Part shown: one piece after another, positions 24,904-34,128 of the stretch | How positions within the stretch are numbered: the first letter of the stretch is position 1 | How the letters are laid out: each line of letters begins with the position of its first letter | Origin: Gracilimonas sp040904925 | GTDB lineage: Bacteria > Bacteroidota > Rhodothermia > Balneolales > Balneolaceae | Assembly (NCBI GenBank): GCA_040904925.1 | Contig: JBBDSP010000008.1 | Coordinates: 1-43,723, forward strand | Reading direction: 5' to 3' | DNA length: 43,723 nucleotides | The notes under the pieces: model-generated | Seen by the model: the letters and a program-made list of their open reading frames with translations, nothing else | What the model was told of the DNA's origin: nothing | The model's database searches: none | Position numbers and translations under genes: made by a program

Positions 24904-25347
24904 TTAAAGCTCAATGATTTCTGGTTCCTGTGCAGTATGCGGATGTACGGGGCCTGCATAAACTCTCAGGTTGGTCGCGATCTTGCGTCCCAACTTGGTT
25001 TTAGGAAGCATGCCTCTTACTGCAGTTGTAACTAAAGATGTTGGATCTTTCTCCATCATCTCTTCTGCAGTAGTGAATCGTTCTCCGCCCGGGTAAAATG
25101 TATGATGGAAATAAGTTTTATCCGTCATCTTTTTGCCTGTCAGCTTCACCTTTTCCGCATTGATAACAATAACGTTATCACCGGTATCCATGTGTGGGGT
25201 GAAGGTAGGCTTGTTTTTACCTCTCAATACTTTTGCGATCTCGCTACTCAGTCTGCCCAACGGCTGATCTTCTGCGTCGAAGAGCACCCATTTCTTCTCA
25301 ATGTCTTTGGGTTTTGCTGAGTATGTCTTAAAACTTAATGTGTCCAC
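24904..25347 (-). CDS. rplM: 50S ribosomal protein uL13
   Basis: 147 residues, normal length. Visible blocks: WVLFDAEDQPLGRLSSEIAKVLRGKNKPTF, GDNVIVINAEKVKLTGKK, KTYFHHTFYPGG and AVRGMLPKTKLGRKIATNLRVY. First gene of the rplM-rpsI-rpsB-tsf-pyrH run. The start codon is GTG at 25347. Upstream DNA is shared with the divergent aconitase gene (gap 25348-25600). Confidence 0.97.
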   Translation of the reverse strand: MDTLSFKTYSAKPKDIEKKWVLFDAEDQPLGRLSSEIAKVLRGKNKPTFTPHMDTGDNVIVINAEKVKLTGKKMTDKTYFHHTFYPGGERFTTAEEMMEKDPTSLVTTAVRGMLPKTKLGRKIATNLRVYAGPVHPHTAQEPEIIEL

Positions 25348-25384
25348 GATTAAACTCGTTTATTTTGTCTTATTGGAAAGTCGA

Positions 25385-25415
25385 ATAAGATAGAAGTTAT
25401 TCTTGTAGATATCAA
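25385..25415 (-). promoter_or_regulatory. Possible promoter of the rplM operon
   Basis: On the minus strand TTG (25415-25413), a 20-nt gap and TATCTTAT (25392-25385) form a partial match (6 of 8 positions by relaxed count) to the -33/-7 pattern. It would give a leader of about 30 nt. Spacing is right; the -7 box is imperfect. Confidence 0.3.
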
Positions 25416-25554
25416 TATCAGAATGCATAAAAGTTTGCAGACTTTGGCATTAATATAAATGCGTCAGCTTCGATCTTTAAAAGAGTAATTAATAAATCAC
25501 GTAAATCAATATTCTTCATAGATACTTGCTAAAGACAAAGCCCAAAAAAATTGG

Positions 25555-25562
25555 TACCTTTG
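25555..25562 (+). promoter_or_regulatory. Candidate -7 box (TACCTTTG) for aconitase
   Basis: An exact TAnnTTTG match 38 nt before the ATG at 25601. The nearest TTG upstream (25526-25528) is 26 nt away, wider than usual, so the -33 element is weak or absent. Confidence 0.4.
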
Positions 25563-25600
25563 GGAATAAGAAAAAAAGAAATTCTAAACAGAGTCAGAAC

Positions 25601-28312
25601 ATGAGCGACAAACTGAAAAAAACCAGAATTGAATTTGAAACCGGTTCAGGCAAAGCCTTCCTCCACAGCCTGCCAAAACTGAAAGAACTGGGATACGATA
25701 ATATTGCCAAACTGCCCTTCTCTATAAAGATCTTGCTGGAAGCGGTACTTCGTGAATTTGACGGTTATGCCGTTACGGAAAAAGATATTGAAGCACTGGC
25801 TAATTACAATGCTAAAGACCCGCAGGGTGAAATTCCTTTTAAACCATCGCGTGTAGTATTGCAGGATTTTACCGGAGTACCGGCTGTTGTTGATTTGGCT
25901 GCACTGAGATCGGCTATGAAGCGTATGGGCGGTGAAGCCACTGACATCAACCCACAGGTTCCTGTAGACCTTGTAATCGATCACTCCGTACAGGTGGATA
26001 TGTTTGGGCAGGAAGCCGCGCTCATGTTCAACGTGGAAAAAGAAATGGAGCGTAACAACGAACGTTACGAATTCTTGAAATGGGGTAAAGAAGCTTTTGA
26101 TAATTTCAGAGTAGTGCCTCCGGGACGCGGAATCGTTCACCAGGTAAATCTTGAGTATTTAGGCCGCGGTGTTTTCACCCGTAAAGAAAAAGACGGATCT
26201 ACAACTGCCTATCCTGATACGTTGGTGGGAACCGATTCGCACACAACCATGATCAATGGACTTGGTATTCTTGGATGGGGTGTTGGCGGAATTGAAGCGG
26301 AAGCAGCCATGCTTGGACAGCCTATTTCAATGCTGGTTCCTGAAGTAACAGGAATGAAATTGACCGGAAAACTTCGGGAAGGTATTACTGCCACCGACTT
26401 AACACTTACTGTTACCCAAATGCTTCGCGAACATGGCGTGGTTGGTAAGTTTGTGGAATTTTATGGAGACGGACTTAGCAATATGAGTTTGCCAGACCGT
26501 GCAACTATCGCAAACATGGCTCCTGAATACGGAGCAACTATGGGATTCTTCCCAATTGACAAAGAATCTCTGCGATACATGAGAAGGACAGGACGTTCTG
26601 AAGAACTGGTGCAACTGGTAGAAAATTATACAAAAGCACAGGGCTTGTTCAGAACCGATGATACTCCCGATCCTGAATTTTCTTCTACGCTGGAATTAGA
26701 TCTTAGCACTGTAGAAACATCGCTCGCAGGGCCAAAACTTCCTCATGATCGTATCAAGCTGAATAACATGAAGAAGGCTTTTGAGCAGTCATTGACAAGT
26801 GATAACCCTACGATGGGATTTAACCTGACTCAGGAAAAACTGGCGAATAAGGGAATTTACAAGAACGGGCAGGAAATTGAGATGAAGCATGGTGATGTGG
26901 TTATTGCCGCCATCACTTCCTGTACCAATACTTCCAACCCAAGCGTGATGCTGGGTGCCGGAATCGTGGCGAAGAAGGCGTACGAAAAAGGACTCAAAGT
27001 ACCTGCCTATGTGAAAACTTCTCTGGCTCCCGGTTCGCGAGTAGTTACAGAATATTTGAATGAAGCCGGCTTGACCGAGTACATGGATAAGCTCGGATTC
27101 AATCTGGTTGGATACGGATGTACCACCTGTATCGGGAACTCAGGTCCGTTGCCTGAAGCGGTCGAAAGAGCCATCAAAGAAGGCGACCTGATCGCTGCCG
27201 GAGTACTTTCCGGGAATCGTAACTTTGAAGGACGAATTCACCCGTATGTGAAAGCAAATTATCTGGCCTCACCGCCATTGGTTGTAGCTTATGCATTAGC
27301 CGGAAGTGTGGATATTGATCTTGCCACCGAGCCATTAGGTAAGGATAAAGAAGGCAATGATGTGTATCTGAAGGACATCTGGCCAACAACAGCGGAAATA
27401 GCAGAACATCTTGACGCTGCTATTCGCCCTGAGCTTTTCGATAAGATGTATGGCGATATCTTCGAATCCCCAACCTGGGAAGAAATTCCGGTTTCAGGCG
27501 GAGATTTATTTAACTGGAGTGAGGAGTCAACCTATATTCAGGAGCCTCCTTTCTTCATGGATATGAGCGAAGAGCCTGAGCCGATCAAACCGATCAAAGG
27601 TGCAAGAGCTTTGGTGAAAGTTGGAGATTCTATTACGACTGATCATATTTCACCAGCAGGTAACATCAAAGAAGATGCACCTGCCGGAGTTTATCTGAAA
27701 GAGCACGGAGTGAAGAAAGAAGACTTCAATTCATATGGTTCCCGCCGAGGAAATGACCGAGTTATGACACGCGGAACCTTTGCCAATGTGCGTTTCAAGA
27801 ATCAACTTGCACCAGGAAAAGAAGGTGGTTTTACCAAATATTTTCCAAATGATGAGATCACCACAATTTATGATGCGTCATTGAAATACAAAGAGTCAGG
27901 AACTCCTCTTGTAGCATTAGCCGGTAAGCAGTATGGAACAGGTTCTTCCCGAGACTGGGCTGCCAAGGGAACTGCTCTTCTTGGAGTAGAGGTTGTAATC
28001 GCTACTTCTTACGAACGTATTCATCGTTCTAACCTGATCCAGATGGGCGTTCTTCCGCTTCAGTTCAAAGAAGGAGAAAGTGCTGACAGCTTAGGTCTTG
28101 ACGGCTCCGAAACATTTGATATCCACGTGGATGACAATGTGAAAGCCCGTGATGAGATCAAAGTAACTGCCAAAAAAGGAAACGGTGAAGTGATCGAGTT
28201 TACTACCGATTGCCGAATCGATACTCCGGTAGAAGTTGACTACTACCGAAATGGCGGAATTCTGCACACCGTATTGTTGGATTACTTGAAAAAAAGTAAG
28301 GAACAGAACTGA
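25601..28312 (+). CDS. acnA: Aconitate hydratase (AcnA/IRP type)
   Basis: TCA-cycle enzyme isomerising citrate and isocitrate through a [4Fe-4S] cluster. 903 residues from ATG 25601, normal for the AcnA class. Cluster cysteines are Cys441 (TSCTNTSNPS), Cys507 and Cys510 (YGCTTCIGNSGPL). Other marks: LVGTDSHTTMINGLGILGWGVGG, GDSITTDHISPAGNI, FNSYGSRRGND, and KQYGTGSSRDWAAKG in the swivel domain. A TTG start at 25526 would add 25 lysine-rich residues that overlap the -7 box, so it is rejected. The gene is monocistronic, with a strong terminator at 28343-28373. Confidence 0.96.
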   Translation: MSDKLKKTRIEFETGSGKAFLHSLPKLKELGYDNIAKLPFSIKILLEAVLREFDGYAVTEKDIEALANYNAKDPQGEIPFKPSRVVLQDFTGVPAVVDLAALRSAMKRMGGEATDINPQVPVDLVIDHSVQVDMFGQEAALMFNVEKEMERNNERYEFLKWGKEAFDNFRVVPPGRGIVHQVNLEYLGRGVFTRKEKDGSTTAYPDTLVGTDSHTTMINGLGILGWGVGGIEAEAAMLGQPISMLVPEVTGMKLTGKLREGITATDLTLTVTQMLREHGVVGKFVEFYGDGLSNMSLPDRATIANMAPEYGATMGFFPIDKESLRYMRRTGRSEELVQLVENYTKAQGLFRTDDTPDPEFSSTLELDLSTVETSLAGPKLPHDRIKLNNMKKAFEQSLTSDNPTMGFNLTQEKLANKGIYKNGQEIEMKHGDVVIAAITSCTNTSNPSVMLGAGIVAKKAYEKGLKVPAYVKTSLAPGSRVVTEYLNEAGLTEYMDKLGFNLVGYGCTTCIGNSGPLPEAVERAIKEGDLIAAGVLSGNRNFEGRIHPYVKANYLASPPLVVAYALAGSVDIDLATEPLGKDKEGNDVYLKDIWPTTAEIAEHLDAAIRPELFDKMYGDIFESPTWEEIPVSGGDLFNWSEESTYIQEPPFFMDMSEEPEPIKPIKGARALVKVGDSITTDHISPAGNIKEDAPAGVYLKEHGVKKEDFNSYGSRRGNDRVMTRGTFANVRFKNQLAPGKEGGFTKYFPNDEITTIYDASLKYKESGTPLVALAGKQYGTGSSRDWAAKGTALLGVEVVIATSYERIHRSNLIQMGVLPLQFKEGESADSLGLDGSETFDIHVDDNVKARDEIKVTAKKGNGEVIEFTTDCRIDTPVEVDYYRNGGILHTVLLDYLKKSKEQN

Positions 28313-28342
28313 TCTGTTAGATTAGTTTTAAGACAAAATATT

Positions 28343-28373
28343 AAAAGCACAGTCATTTGGCTGTGCTTTTTTT
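28343..28373 (+). terminator. Rho-independent terminator of aconitase
   Basis: A perfect 10-bp stem AAAAGCACAG (28343-28352) / CTGTGCTTTT (28361-28370) with an 8-nt loop, the T-run continuing to 28373. It lies 30 nt after the stop codon. Confidence 0.9.
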
Positions 28374-28400
28374 GTATCTCTATGGGATGTAATATCTTTA
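28371..28400 (+). promoter_or_regulatory. Possible promoter of the GAF-domain kinase, overlapping the terminator tail
   Basis: TTTG (28371-28374), an 18-nt gap and TATCTTTA (28393-28400; 7 of 8 to TAnnTTTG) give a start near 28405 and a very short leader before the TTG at 28422. Confidence 0.3.
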
Positions 28401-28421
28401 TGAAATGAAAGATGTGATGCA

Positions 28422-29636
28422 TTGATTTTTTTTTATATTGCAAGCAGCGTTAAAAATTCGGGTATAGTTATTAGCAAACCAGATAAAAATAAAACCACCA
28501 TAGATGCCAGGGTAAGTGGGCGTAAAGATACATTACTTCATTTTATTGAAGGAATTACCAGAACGTTTGAGCTTAAAAAACTTTTAGCACGCTCCATGGA
28601 AGCCACGAAGCTGATCATGAGTGCAGAGGCAAGCTCTCTTATGCTGCTCGATGAACTTACCGGAGACCTAAACGTGAGTATTCCTACCGGTCCGGTTAAG
28701 GACAAAATAAAAGGAATGACGGTCCCTAAGAACAAAGGCATTGGCGGTTGGGTGATCTCCTATAATCAGCCTTTCATATCCAATGATATAACAGAGAGTG
28801 ATGTTTTTTGGAAAGATCTGTCTGATGATTTTACAACCAGAAATATCATATGTGTACCACTTCAGGATGAGCAGGGAGATGCATTTGGTGTTCTTCAGGC
28901 CATCAACAAAAAAGACGGCAAGCTATTTGTGAATGAGGATTTAGCTGTATTTGAAACTTTAGCTTTACATGTTTCCAGCGCCATTGAGCGATCCAAAGAA
29001 TATGAAAAGATGAAAGATCTGCTGGATAAGAGAGAGATTCAGATTGCAGAGATCCATCATCGGTTGAGGAATAACCTTTCTACCATATCTGCACTGCTTG
29101 AGTTCGATCTCAGGGAAATTACTGAACCTAAAGCACGGCAGGCTATAATTGCTGCTAATTCCAGACTTAAGTCGGTAGCTATTGCACATTCACTCTTATA
29201 CGATCAGAAGCAAATAGACCGGGTGATGCTTTCCGATTATTTGGAATCAGTGATCCATAATGTTGAGAATGTTTTTAAGGACCCGGATAAGGATATCTTT
29301 ATACAGTCTGATATTGAAGAAATATATCTTGATGCTAAACGGGCAATGCTTTGTGGAATGATCGTAAATGAATTACTGATCAATGCTTTTAAACATGCTT
29401 TTGAAGGGAGAGCGCAGGGGGAAATTGTAATTACTTTGAAAAGAACACCGCGAGATCAAATCGCACTTATCGTTGCAGATAATGGCATTGGGATACAGGA
29501 TCAAGACATCAAATCCTCAGGAAAACCGAGCGGTCATTTTGTGTTGAAAGCTCTTGCTAAAAAATTAAAAGCAGAGATCAATTTTGAGGAAAATCCGAAG
29601 ATTGGAACCGCCTGTGTAATAAAGTTTCCAGTTTAG
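28422..29636 (+). CDS. Soluble GAF-domain sensor histidine kinase, HisKA_2-type
   Basis: Cytoplasmic kinase without clear membrane spans. The GAF domain (residues about 45-190) shows SAEASSLMLLDE, MTVPKNKGIGGWV and CVPLQDEQGDAFGVLQAINKKDG. The linker LLDKREIQIAEIHHRLRNNLSTISALLEF holds the phosphoacceptor His, and the HATPase domain has NELLINAFKHAFEG, VADNGIGIQ and SGHFVLKALAKKL. The frame is open from 28404, but the only usual start codon before the GAF domain is TTG 28422; the next ATG (inside SMEATKL) would cut the domain. No response regulator is adjacent. GAF domains bind cyclic nucleotides, nitrogen metabolites or other small molecules; which one is unknown. Confidence 0.82.
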   Translation: MIFFYIASSVKNSGIVISKPDKNKTTIDARVSGRKDTLLHFIEGITRTFELKKLLARSMEATKLIMSAEASSLMLLDELTGDLNVSIPTGPVKDKIKGMTVPKNKGIGGWVISYNQPFISNDITESDVFWKDLSDDFTTRNIICVPLQDEQGDAFGVLQAINKKDGKLFVNEDLAVFETLALHVSSAIERSKEYEKMKDLLDKREIQIAEIHHRLRNNLSTISALLEFDLREITEPKARQAIIAANSRLKSVAIAHSLLYDQKQIDRVMLSDYLESVIHNVENVFKDPDKDIFIQSDIEEIYLDAKRAMLCGMIVNELLINAFKHAFEGRAQGEIVITLKRTPRDQIALIVADNGIGIQDQDIKSSGKPSGHFVLKALAKKLKAEINFEENPKIGTACVIKFPV

Positions 29637-30802
29637 ATCCACCAAATGCCTAATCCGCGCATGGTAAAAATTTCGGCTACTTTATTTTGTAGGGGTGATT
29701 TAAGTAGTCCCCGGATTAAGAGGTTTCTGAAGGCCGGGAAAGATCGTCTTCTCCCCATTGCCATGTTTATTTCTGCTCGTCGCGCTACTTGCTGAGCCAA
29801 CTTTCGCTGCTTTTTTGAATAAGATGAAAATGCAGAAGGAGAAATTTCATACAAGTCATTAGGATCAGTAAAAAGATCTGCGATTAATTTGCAACCAAGC
29901 CAGCCTAAATTCATGCCTTGCCCGCCAATGGGACTCACCACATGGGCAGCATCACCTGCAAGAATAATTCTGCCTCTGGTAAAAGTTTCAGCCATAAAGT
30001 GTTGCACGCCGAAGCTGCTCAGCATCGTACTTCTGACCGAAGAGAGATCATAACCAACACGTTTGTTCACTAATTCGGATAAGACTTCCTGACTAGGCTC
30101 TGTGACGTAAGAATTAGTTTTTGCGACCCAGCGCCGCATTCCATTTGGTAATGGGAAACATTCGATCAATCCGTCTTTTGGCAGGAAAACCACAGCATCA
30201 TTTTGAAAGTCTGTGGTATCCTCAAAATCCCCCATAATGTAGGTGTCATCATATCTCTTCCCTGAATAATGGATAGATGCCTGCTGCCGCACCACACTGT
30301 TTTTCCCATCACACCCAATAAGCCAGTTCGTTGTGATTTGGCTGGTTTCATTTTGCCGGTTTGAATATTCGACTACAACAGACTTATTGTCTTCGTGATA
30401 TCCCAGAAATTCTGCTCGTGTAATAAGTGCACTTTCATCCAGTTTGTTAAGTTCATTACGTAAGATCTTTTCAGTGGTGAATTGAGGACAGGCTAAAATA
30501 TAATTATGAGGTTTGGAGCAATGTTCAAAAGAGATTTCACTAAGCATTTTCTCTTCCGTTAAAGCGAGGCCTTTTTCGATCTTCAAACCGGATTGCAGGA
30601 ATGGTTTTGTGATTCCAAGTTCATCAAAAAGTTCAAGCGAAACGGGATGAATGCCTAAGGAACGGGAATCGGGAACTGGATCTGAGCGTTTTTCAATGAT
30701 CTTACAGTCAATGCCTTTCTTGAGAAGGCATATAGCAAGAAATAATCCCACAGGCCCACCGCCAATAATTACAACTGGTATGTTATGATCTGTTTTTGTC
30801 AT
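29633..30802 (-). CDS. FAD-dependent aromatic monooxygenase (UbiH/PHBH-like)
   Basis: Group A flavoprotein hydroxylase, 389 residues, using NAD(P)H and O2 to hydroxylate an aromatic ring. Marks: the dinucleotide loop VVIIGGGPVGLFLAI at the N-terminus, the DG motif in IGCDGKNSVVRQ and the GD motif in RIILAGDAAHVVSPIGGQGMNLG. It overlaps the methyltransferase gene by 20 nt and ends the PKS operon, so its substrate is most likely the polyketide phenol. This arrangement parallels srsA-srsB-srsC of Streptomyces griseus, where a flavoprotein oxidises alkylresorcinols to quinones; the parallel is an inference. The stop abuts the convergent kinase (29636). Confidence 0.85.
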   Translation of the reverse strand: MTKTDHNIPVVIIGGGPVGLFLAICLLKKGIDCKIIEKRSDPVPDSRSLGIHPVSLELFDELGITKPFLQSGLKIEKGLALTEEKMLSEISFEHCSKPHNYILACPQFTTEKILRNELNKLDESALITRAEFLGYHEDNKSVVVEYSNRQNETSQITTNWLIGCDGKNSVVRQQASIHYSGKRYDDTYIMGDFEDTTDFQNDAVVFLPKDGLIECFPLPNGMRRWVAKTNSYVTEPSQEVLSELVNKRVGYDLSSVRSTMLSSFGVQHFMAETFTRGRIILAGDAAHVVSPIGGQGMNLGWLGCKLIADLFTDPNDLYEISPSAFSSYSKKQRKLAQQVARRAEINMAMGRRRSFPAFRNLLIRGLLKSPLQNKVAEIFTMRGLGIWWI

Positions 30803-31484
30803 AGCTCAGTAATAATCTGAAAGGGAATACGCGCTTTACATTCCATCCGTCAGGTGTCAGTTCTTCGAGTTCATTCTTTGTAAAGCTTCGCTTGATCGAA
30901 GTAAGACCATCTTTGGTTATAAATGAATCTTTGAAAACCATCCGTGAAAAAATATTGAAGAGAAAATACCCGGCATCATTTCGTTCAATATCATTAAAAC
31001 AGATTTTTTGAACTGCCAGCTCCCGGGCTTCTTTCAGGATCGTTAAGATCTGCTCATTCTTAAGGTGATGAAGCAGATGATTCGAGATCACAAAATCAAA
31101 ACGTTCTTTTTTTTGTATGAGATCGGTACTGGAAGCATGTCTCCAATTAATCAGTCTCTCGGGGTATTTTTCTTGCACAAAATCTAAGGCTCTGCGGTCG
31201 GTGTCGATAGCGGTTATGTTAATTTGAATACCGTCTTTTTTTGCCCAGGTGGCTAATTTCACGGGAACATCCCCGCCGCCGAATCCAATGTCCAGTAAAG
31301 TGTAAGTACGCTTTTCGGCCATCAAAGGGAGTAACTCTCGTTTGTAGACCCATTTCCATCGGGAGAGAAGTTTGTTGATCAGCGGAAATTGCTGGTAAGT
31401 ATTTTCGAGTAGCGCAGGATTGCAATCATCCCGATCCATTTCTTCAGCCAAATCAGGTTGCCGGCGGGATAGAAATGAAGGCAT
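30783..31484 (-). CDS. Class I SAM-dependent methyltransferase of the type III PKS operon
   Basis: 233 residues. Motif I is LLDIGFGGGDVPVKLA, the acidic motif II TAIDTDRRALD, and the later block FDFVISNHLLHHLKNEQI is typical of Rossmann methyltransferases. It sits 10 nt after the type III PKS and overlaps the monooxygenase, so O- or C-methylation of the polyketide is the natural guess. In the known phenolic-lipid clusters of Bacillus and Streptomyces the methyltransferase belongs, as I recall, to a membrane ICMT-like family, so this would be a non-homologous replacement. Confidence 0.85.
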   Translation of the reverse strand: MPSFLSRRQPDLAEEMDRDDCNPALLENTYQQFPLINKLLSRWKWVYKRELLPLMAEKRTYTLLDIGFGGGDVPVKLATWAKKDGIQINITAIDTDRRALDFVQEKYPERLINWRHASSTDLIQKKERFDFVISNHLLHHLKNEQILTILKEARELAVQKICFNDIERNDAGYFLFNIFSRMVFKDSFITKDGLTSIKRSFTKNELEELTPDGWNVKRVFPFRLLLSYDKNRS

Positions 31485-31494
31485 ATCAGTCTGT

Positions 31495-32595
31495 TTATTT
31501 AGGTTTTTGAACGGTCATCATTCCGCTTTCAATGGTGAGTCCCGGTCCAAATGCCATAGATAAAATACGCTCGCCCTCATCCAGATCGGTATCAAATAAT
31601 TCTTGCAAAACAAATAAAACGGTAGCACTGCTCATATTACCATACTCGGAGAGTACCTTTCGGGAAGCAGAGATCTTTTCAGAGTCCAGTTCTAAAGCTG
31701 ACTCGATCTTATCTAAAATTGAACGTCCGCCCGGGTGTACTGCCCAATGATCAATTTCATTGGTGGAGAGTTGGTACTGATCATAAAGAGGCTGAACAGC
31801 AGCTTGAAGGTTTTCCCGGATGATATCAGGTACATAAGTTGAAAGCACCATATCGAACCCGGTATCTCCAATAGTCCATGCCATATCTTTTTCTCCCTTT
31901 GGTACCAAAGCAGAAGCAAATGTATTCATCTTAAAACTTTGCTTTTTAGGGGGCTTTGAAGAAACGATCATTCCTGCAGCACCATCAGCAAAAACCGATC
32001 CTGAGAGTAAATTATCGACATCATTCTTAAACTGAAAATGTAGCGTGCATAATTCGGCACTGACCAACAGCACCACAGCATCAGGATCAGAAATACAAAA
32101 GGACTGAGCCATTTTCATGGCGGGAAAGGCCGCATAACATCCCATAAAACCCACATGATAGCGTTGGGTTGATGGTTTAAGTTTAAGGGCTTTGACAACT
32201 TCATAATCGGGGCCCGGAGCGAAAAACCCGGTGCAGGAAACAGTTATGACATGTGTTATCTCATTTGAAAAAATATGAGGATTGTCAGCCAGTAATTTCC
32301 GGGCCGTGTCTACAAATAGTTTTTTAGATTCCCGTTCATAAACTTTATTTCGAGCAGCAGTTCCGGGATCATTTTTAATCTTTCCGTTAAAGAAAAGAGT
32401 GCCATTTTCGTTTGGCATAAAATCCTCAACCACAGAATGACGTTTTTCAATTCCCGACTGAGAATAGATTCGGTGTAATATGGCTTGGGTTTTACGGTCA
32501 CTGCCGATATGCTTTTTCATGACCTCGCGTATATGTTGCTGATCACTGAAAAATGAGGGAACGGAAGTAGCTATGTCGTGAATGAAAACAGGCAT
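31495..32595 (-). CDS. Type III polyketide synthase (chalcone/stilbene synthase fold)
   Basis: Homodimeric ketosynthase that extends an acyl-CoA starter with malonyl-CoA and cyclises the product. 366 residues from ATG 32595. The catalytic triad is complete: Cys121 (VSCTGFFAPGPD), His287 (WAVHPGGRSILD) and Asn320 (SEYGNMSSATVLFVL). The C-terminal GFG-type loop reads MAFGPGLTIE. Bacterial members make alkylresorcinols, alkylpyrones or tetrahydroxynaphthalene; the product cannot be read here. First enzyme of the PKS-methyltransferase-monooxygenase operon, 75 nt after the MATE gene. A TTG start at 32628 would add 11 hydrophobic residues and is less likely. Confidence 0.92.
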   Translation of the reverse strand: MPVFIHDIATSVPSFFSDQQHIREVMKKHIGSDRKTQAILHRIYSQSGIEKRHSVVEDFMPNENGTLFFNGKIKNDPGTAARNKVYERESKKLFVDTARKLLADNPHIFSNEITHVITVSCTGFFAPGPDYEVVKALKLKPSTQRYHVGFMGCYAAFPAMKMAQSFCISDPDAVVLLVSAELCTLHFQFKNDVDNLLSGSVFADGAAGMIVSSKPPKKQSFKMNTFASALVPKGEKDMAWTIGDTGFDMVLSTYVPDIIRENLQAAVQPLYDQYQLSTNEIDHWAVHPGGRSILDKIESALELDSEKISASRKVLSEYGNMSSATVLFVLQELFDTDLDEGERILSMAFGPGLTIESGMMTVQKPK

Positions 32596-32670
32596 AAAAC
32601 AGAATAACAATTTGTGTGTGTTATCCAAACCCTTTGGCGCAGAAGTTCATTCAGCTTAAAACTAAGAGAA

Positions 32671-34008
32671 TTAACGTTTGGTAAGTTTATTAAATCTGAA
32701 ATTATGTAGGAATGCAGCAACGGTTAATCCACAGATCAACCCTATCCAAAGTCCTTCGGGGCCATATCCCAGGGAAATACCTAACATGTACCCGGCGGGA
32801 AATCCGATCAACCAATACGAAATGAAGTTTACGATCATAGGAATTCGAGTATCTTTTAATCCACGGAGTGCGCCAAAACCACCCACCTGAAGTCCATCTG
32901 AGATCTGGAATACAGCCGCCATAAATAGTAAAGAAATAGCAACCCCGGCAACTTCAACATCATCGGTATAAATACTGATAATGAATTTGGGTGCCAGGAA
33001 AAGCAACATGGCTGTCAGTGTCATTATGCCGGCGCAAATGGCGATCCCTATAAATCCGCGGAAACGTGCTTTCTCCATAGACCCTTGCCCGATGGAAATC
33101 CCAACCCGCTGAGAAATGGCCATAGAAAGGCCGAAAGGGATCATGAACATGGTAGCAGCAACGTTAATGGCAATTTGATGAGCCGCAGCGGCTTTAACAC
33201 TTAAGGTTCCCATCAATAAACTAACGGTGGCAAATAACAGTACTTCCATCGTAGAGCTGATCCCATTTGGTACTCCAACCCGAATCAATTCACCGATATA
33301 TTTCCATTCCGGACCGGATGTTCTGGCAAAGATATTAAAGCGTTTGAAAGGTTTGAAAGAAGCAGTGAATGAAATGAAAACAATGGCTCCAAATAAATTA
33401 ATGATGGAAGTGGCGTATCCGGTACCGATAGCACCCAGTTGTGGAAATCCCAATTTCCCATACATCAGCACATAGTTTGCTCCTACGTTTAATACAAGGC
33501 TTACGGCAGCAATGTACATAGCAGGTTTGGTGACTGATAGTCCTTCACTGAAATAGCGAACCCCTGCATAGGCAAGTAGCGGCAGGATTCCCCAGGAAAT
33601 AGCCTTTAAATAACCATCTGCAATGGGAATGATCTCAGGAGTAACCCCCACCAAATGCATTACAATGTCAAGATTTCTGATCAGAAAAAAAGTCGGAATG
33701 GCAAGCATCAGGATCAGCCAGAACATCTGTCGGGCACTTTTCCCGATCTCTTCAAATTTTCGGGCTCCTAAAAGTTGGGATACTACCGGATTCACGGCAA
33801 TCAGTGTAGCCATGCAAAAAATACCAAGCGGCAGATAGATGGCATTCCCGATCGCAACCGCAGCCAGATCAAGGGCAGATAGATTCCCTGCCATAACGGT
33901 ATCGGTGAAATTCAGCCCCATACGCAAAAGTTGAGTTGCGATAATAGGACTTCCAATGGCCATTAATTTGAGGCCTTCTTTCTTTATTTCTGGATAGGAG
34001 TTTTTCAT
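32671..34008 (-). CDS. MATE family efflux transporter (NorM-like)
   Basis: Na+- or H+-coupled multidrug/metabolite exporter in the inner membrane, about twelve spans in two MatE repeats. Marks: GSPIIATQLLRMGLNFTDTVMAGNLSALDLAA, NPVVSQLLGARKFEEIGK and the second-half GVPNGISSTMEVLLFA and AISQRVGISIGQG. 445 residues from ATG 34008; the TTG at 34035 adds nine. It is co-directional with and 75 nt upstream of the type III PKS, so it could export that product or its quinone. It could equally be an independent drug pump. Confidence 0.88.
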   Translation of the reverse strand: MKNSYPEIKKEGLKLMAIGSPIIATQLLRMGLNFTDTVMAGNLSALDLAAVAIGNAIYLPLGIFCMATLIAVNPVVSQLLGARKFEEIGKSARQMFWLILMLAIPTFFLIRNLDIVMHLVGVTPEIIPIADGYLKAISWGILPLLAYAGVRYFSEGLSVTKPAMYIAAVSLVLNVGANYVLMYGKLGFPQLGAIGTGYATSIINLFGAIVFISFTASFKPFKRFNIFARTSGPEWKYIGELIRVGVPNGISSTMEVLLFATVSLLMGTLSVKAAAAHQIAINVAATMFMIPFGLSMAISQRVGISIGQGSMEKARFRGFIGIAICAGIMTLTAMLLFLAPKFIISIYTDDVEVAGVAISLLFMAAVFQISDGLQVGGFGALRGLKDTRIPMIVNFISYWLIGFPAGYMLGISLGYGPEGLWIGLICGLTVAAFLHNFRFNKLTKR

Positions 34009-34128
34009 AGCGGAAGGCACAAAAGGTACGGACAATAATTCACGAAATGTGAGAAAGTTTCACCAAAACATGAACCCAACCCTGCGTAGTAATACTTGGA
34101 AGGAAACGGAGCTTTTAAGCAAGTGTAT

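Noticed and set aside
25526..25600. Aconitase start at TTG 25526 with a lysine-rich extension
   Set aside because: The extension overlaps an exact -7 promoter box and adds nothing seen in AcnA proteins.
32596..32628. Type III PKS start at TTG 32628
   Set aside because: The extra 11 residues are not found in the family, and ATG 32595 begins exactly at the usual N-terminus.
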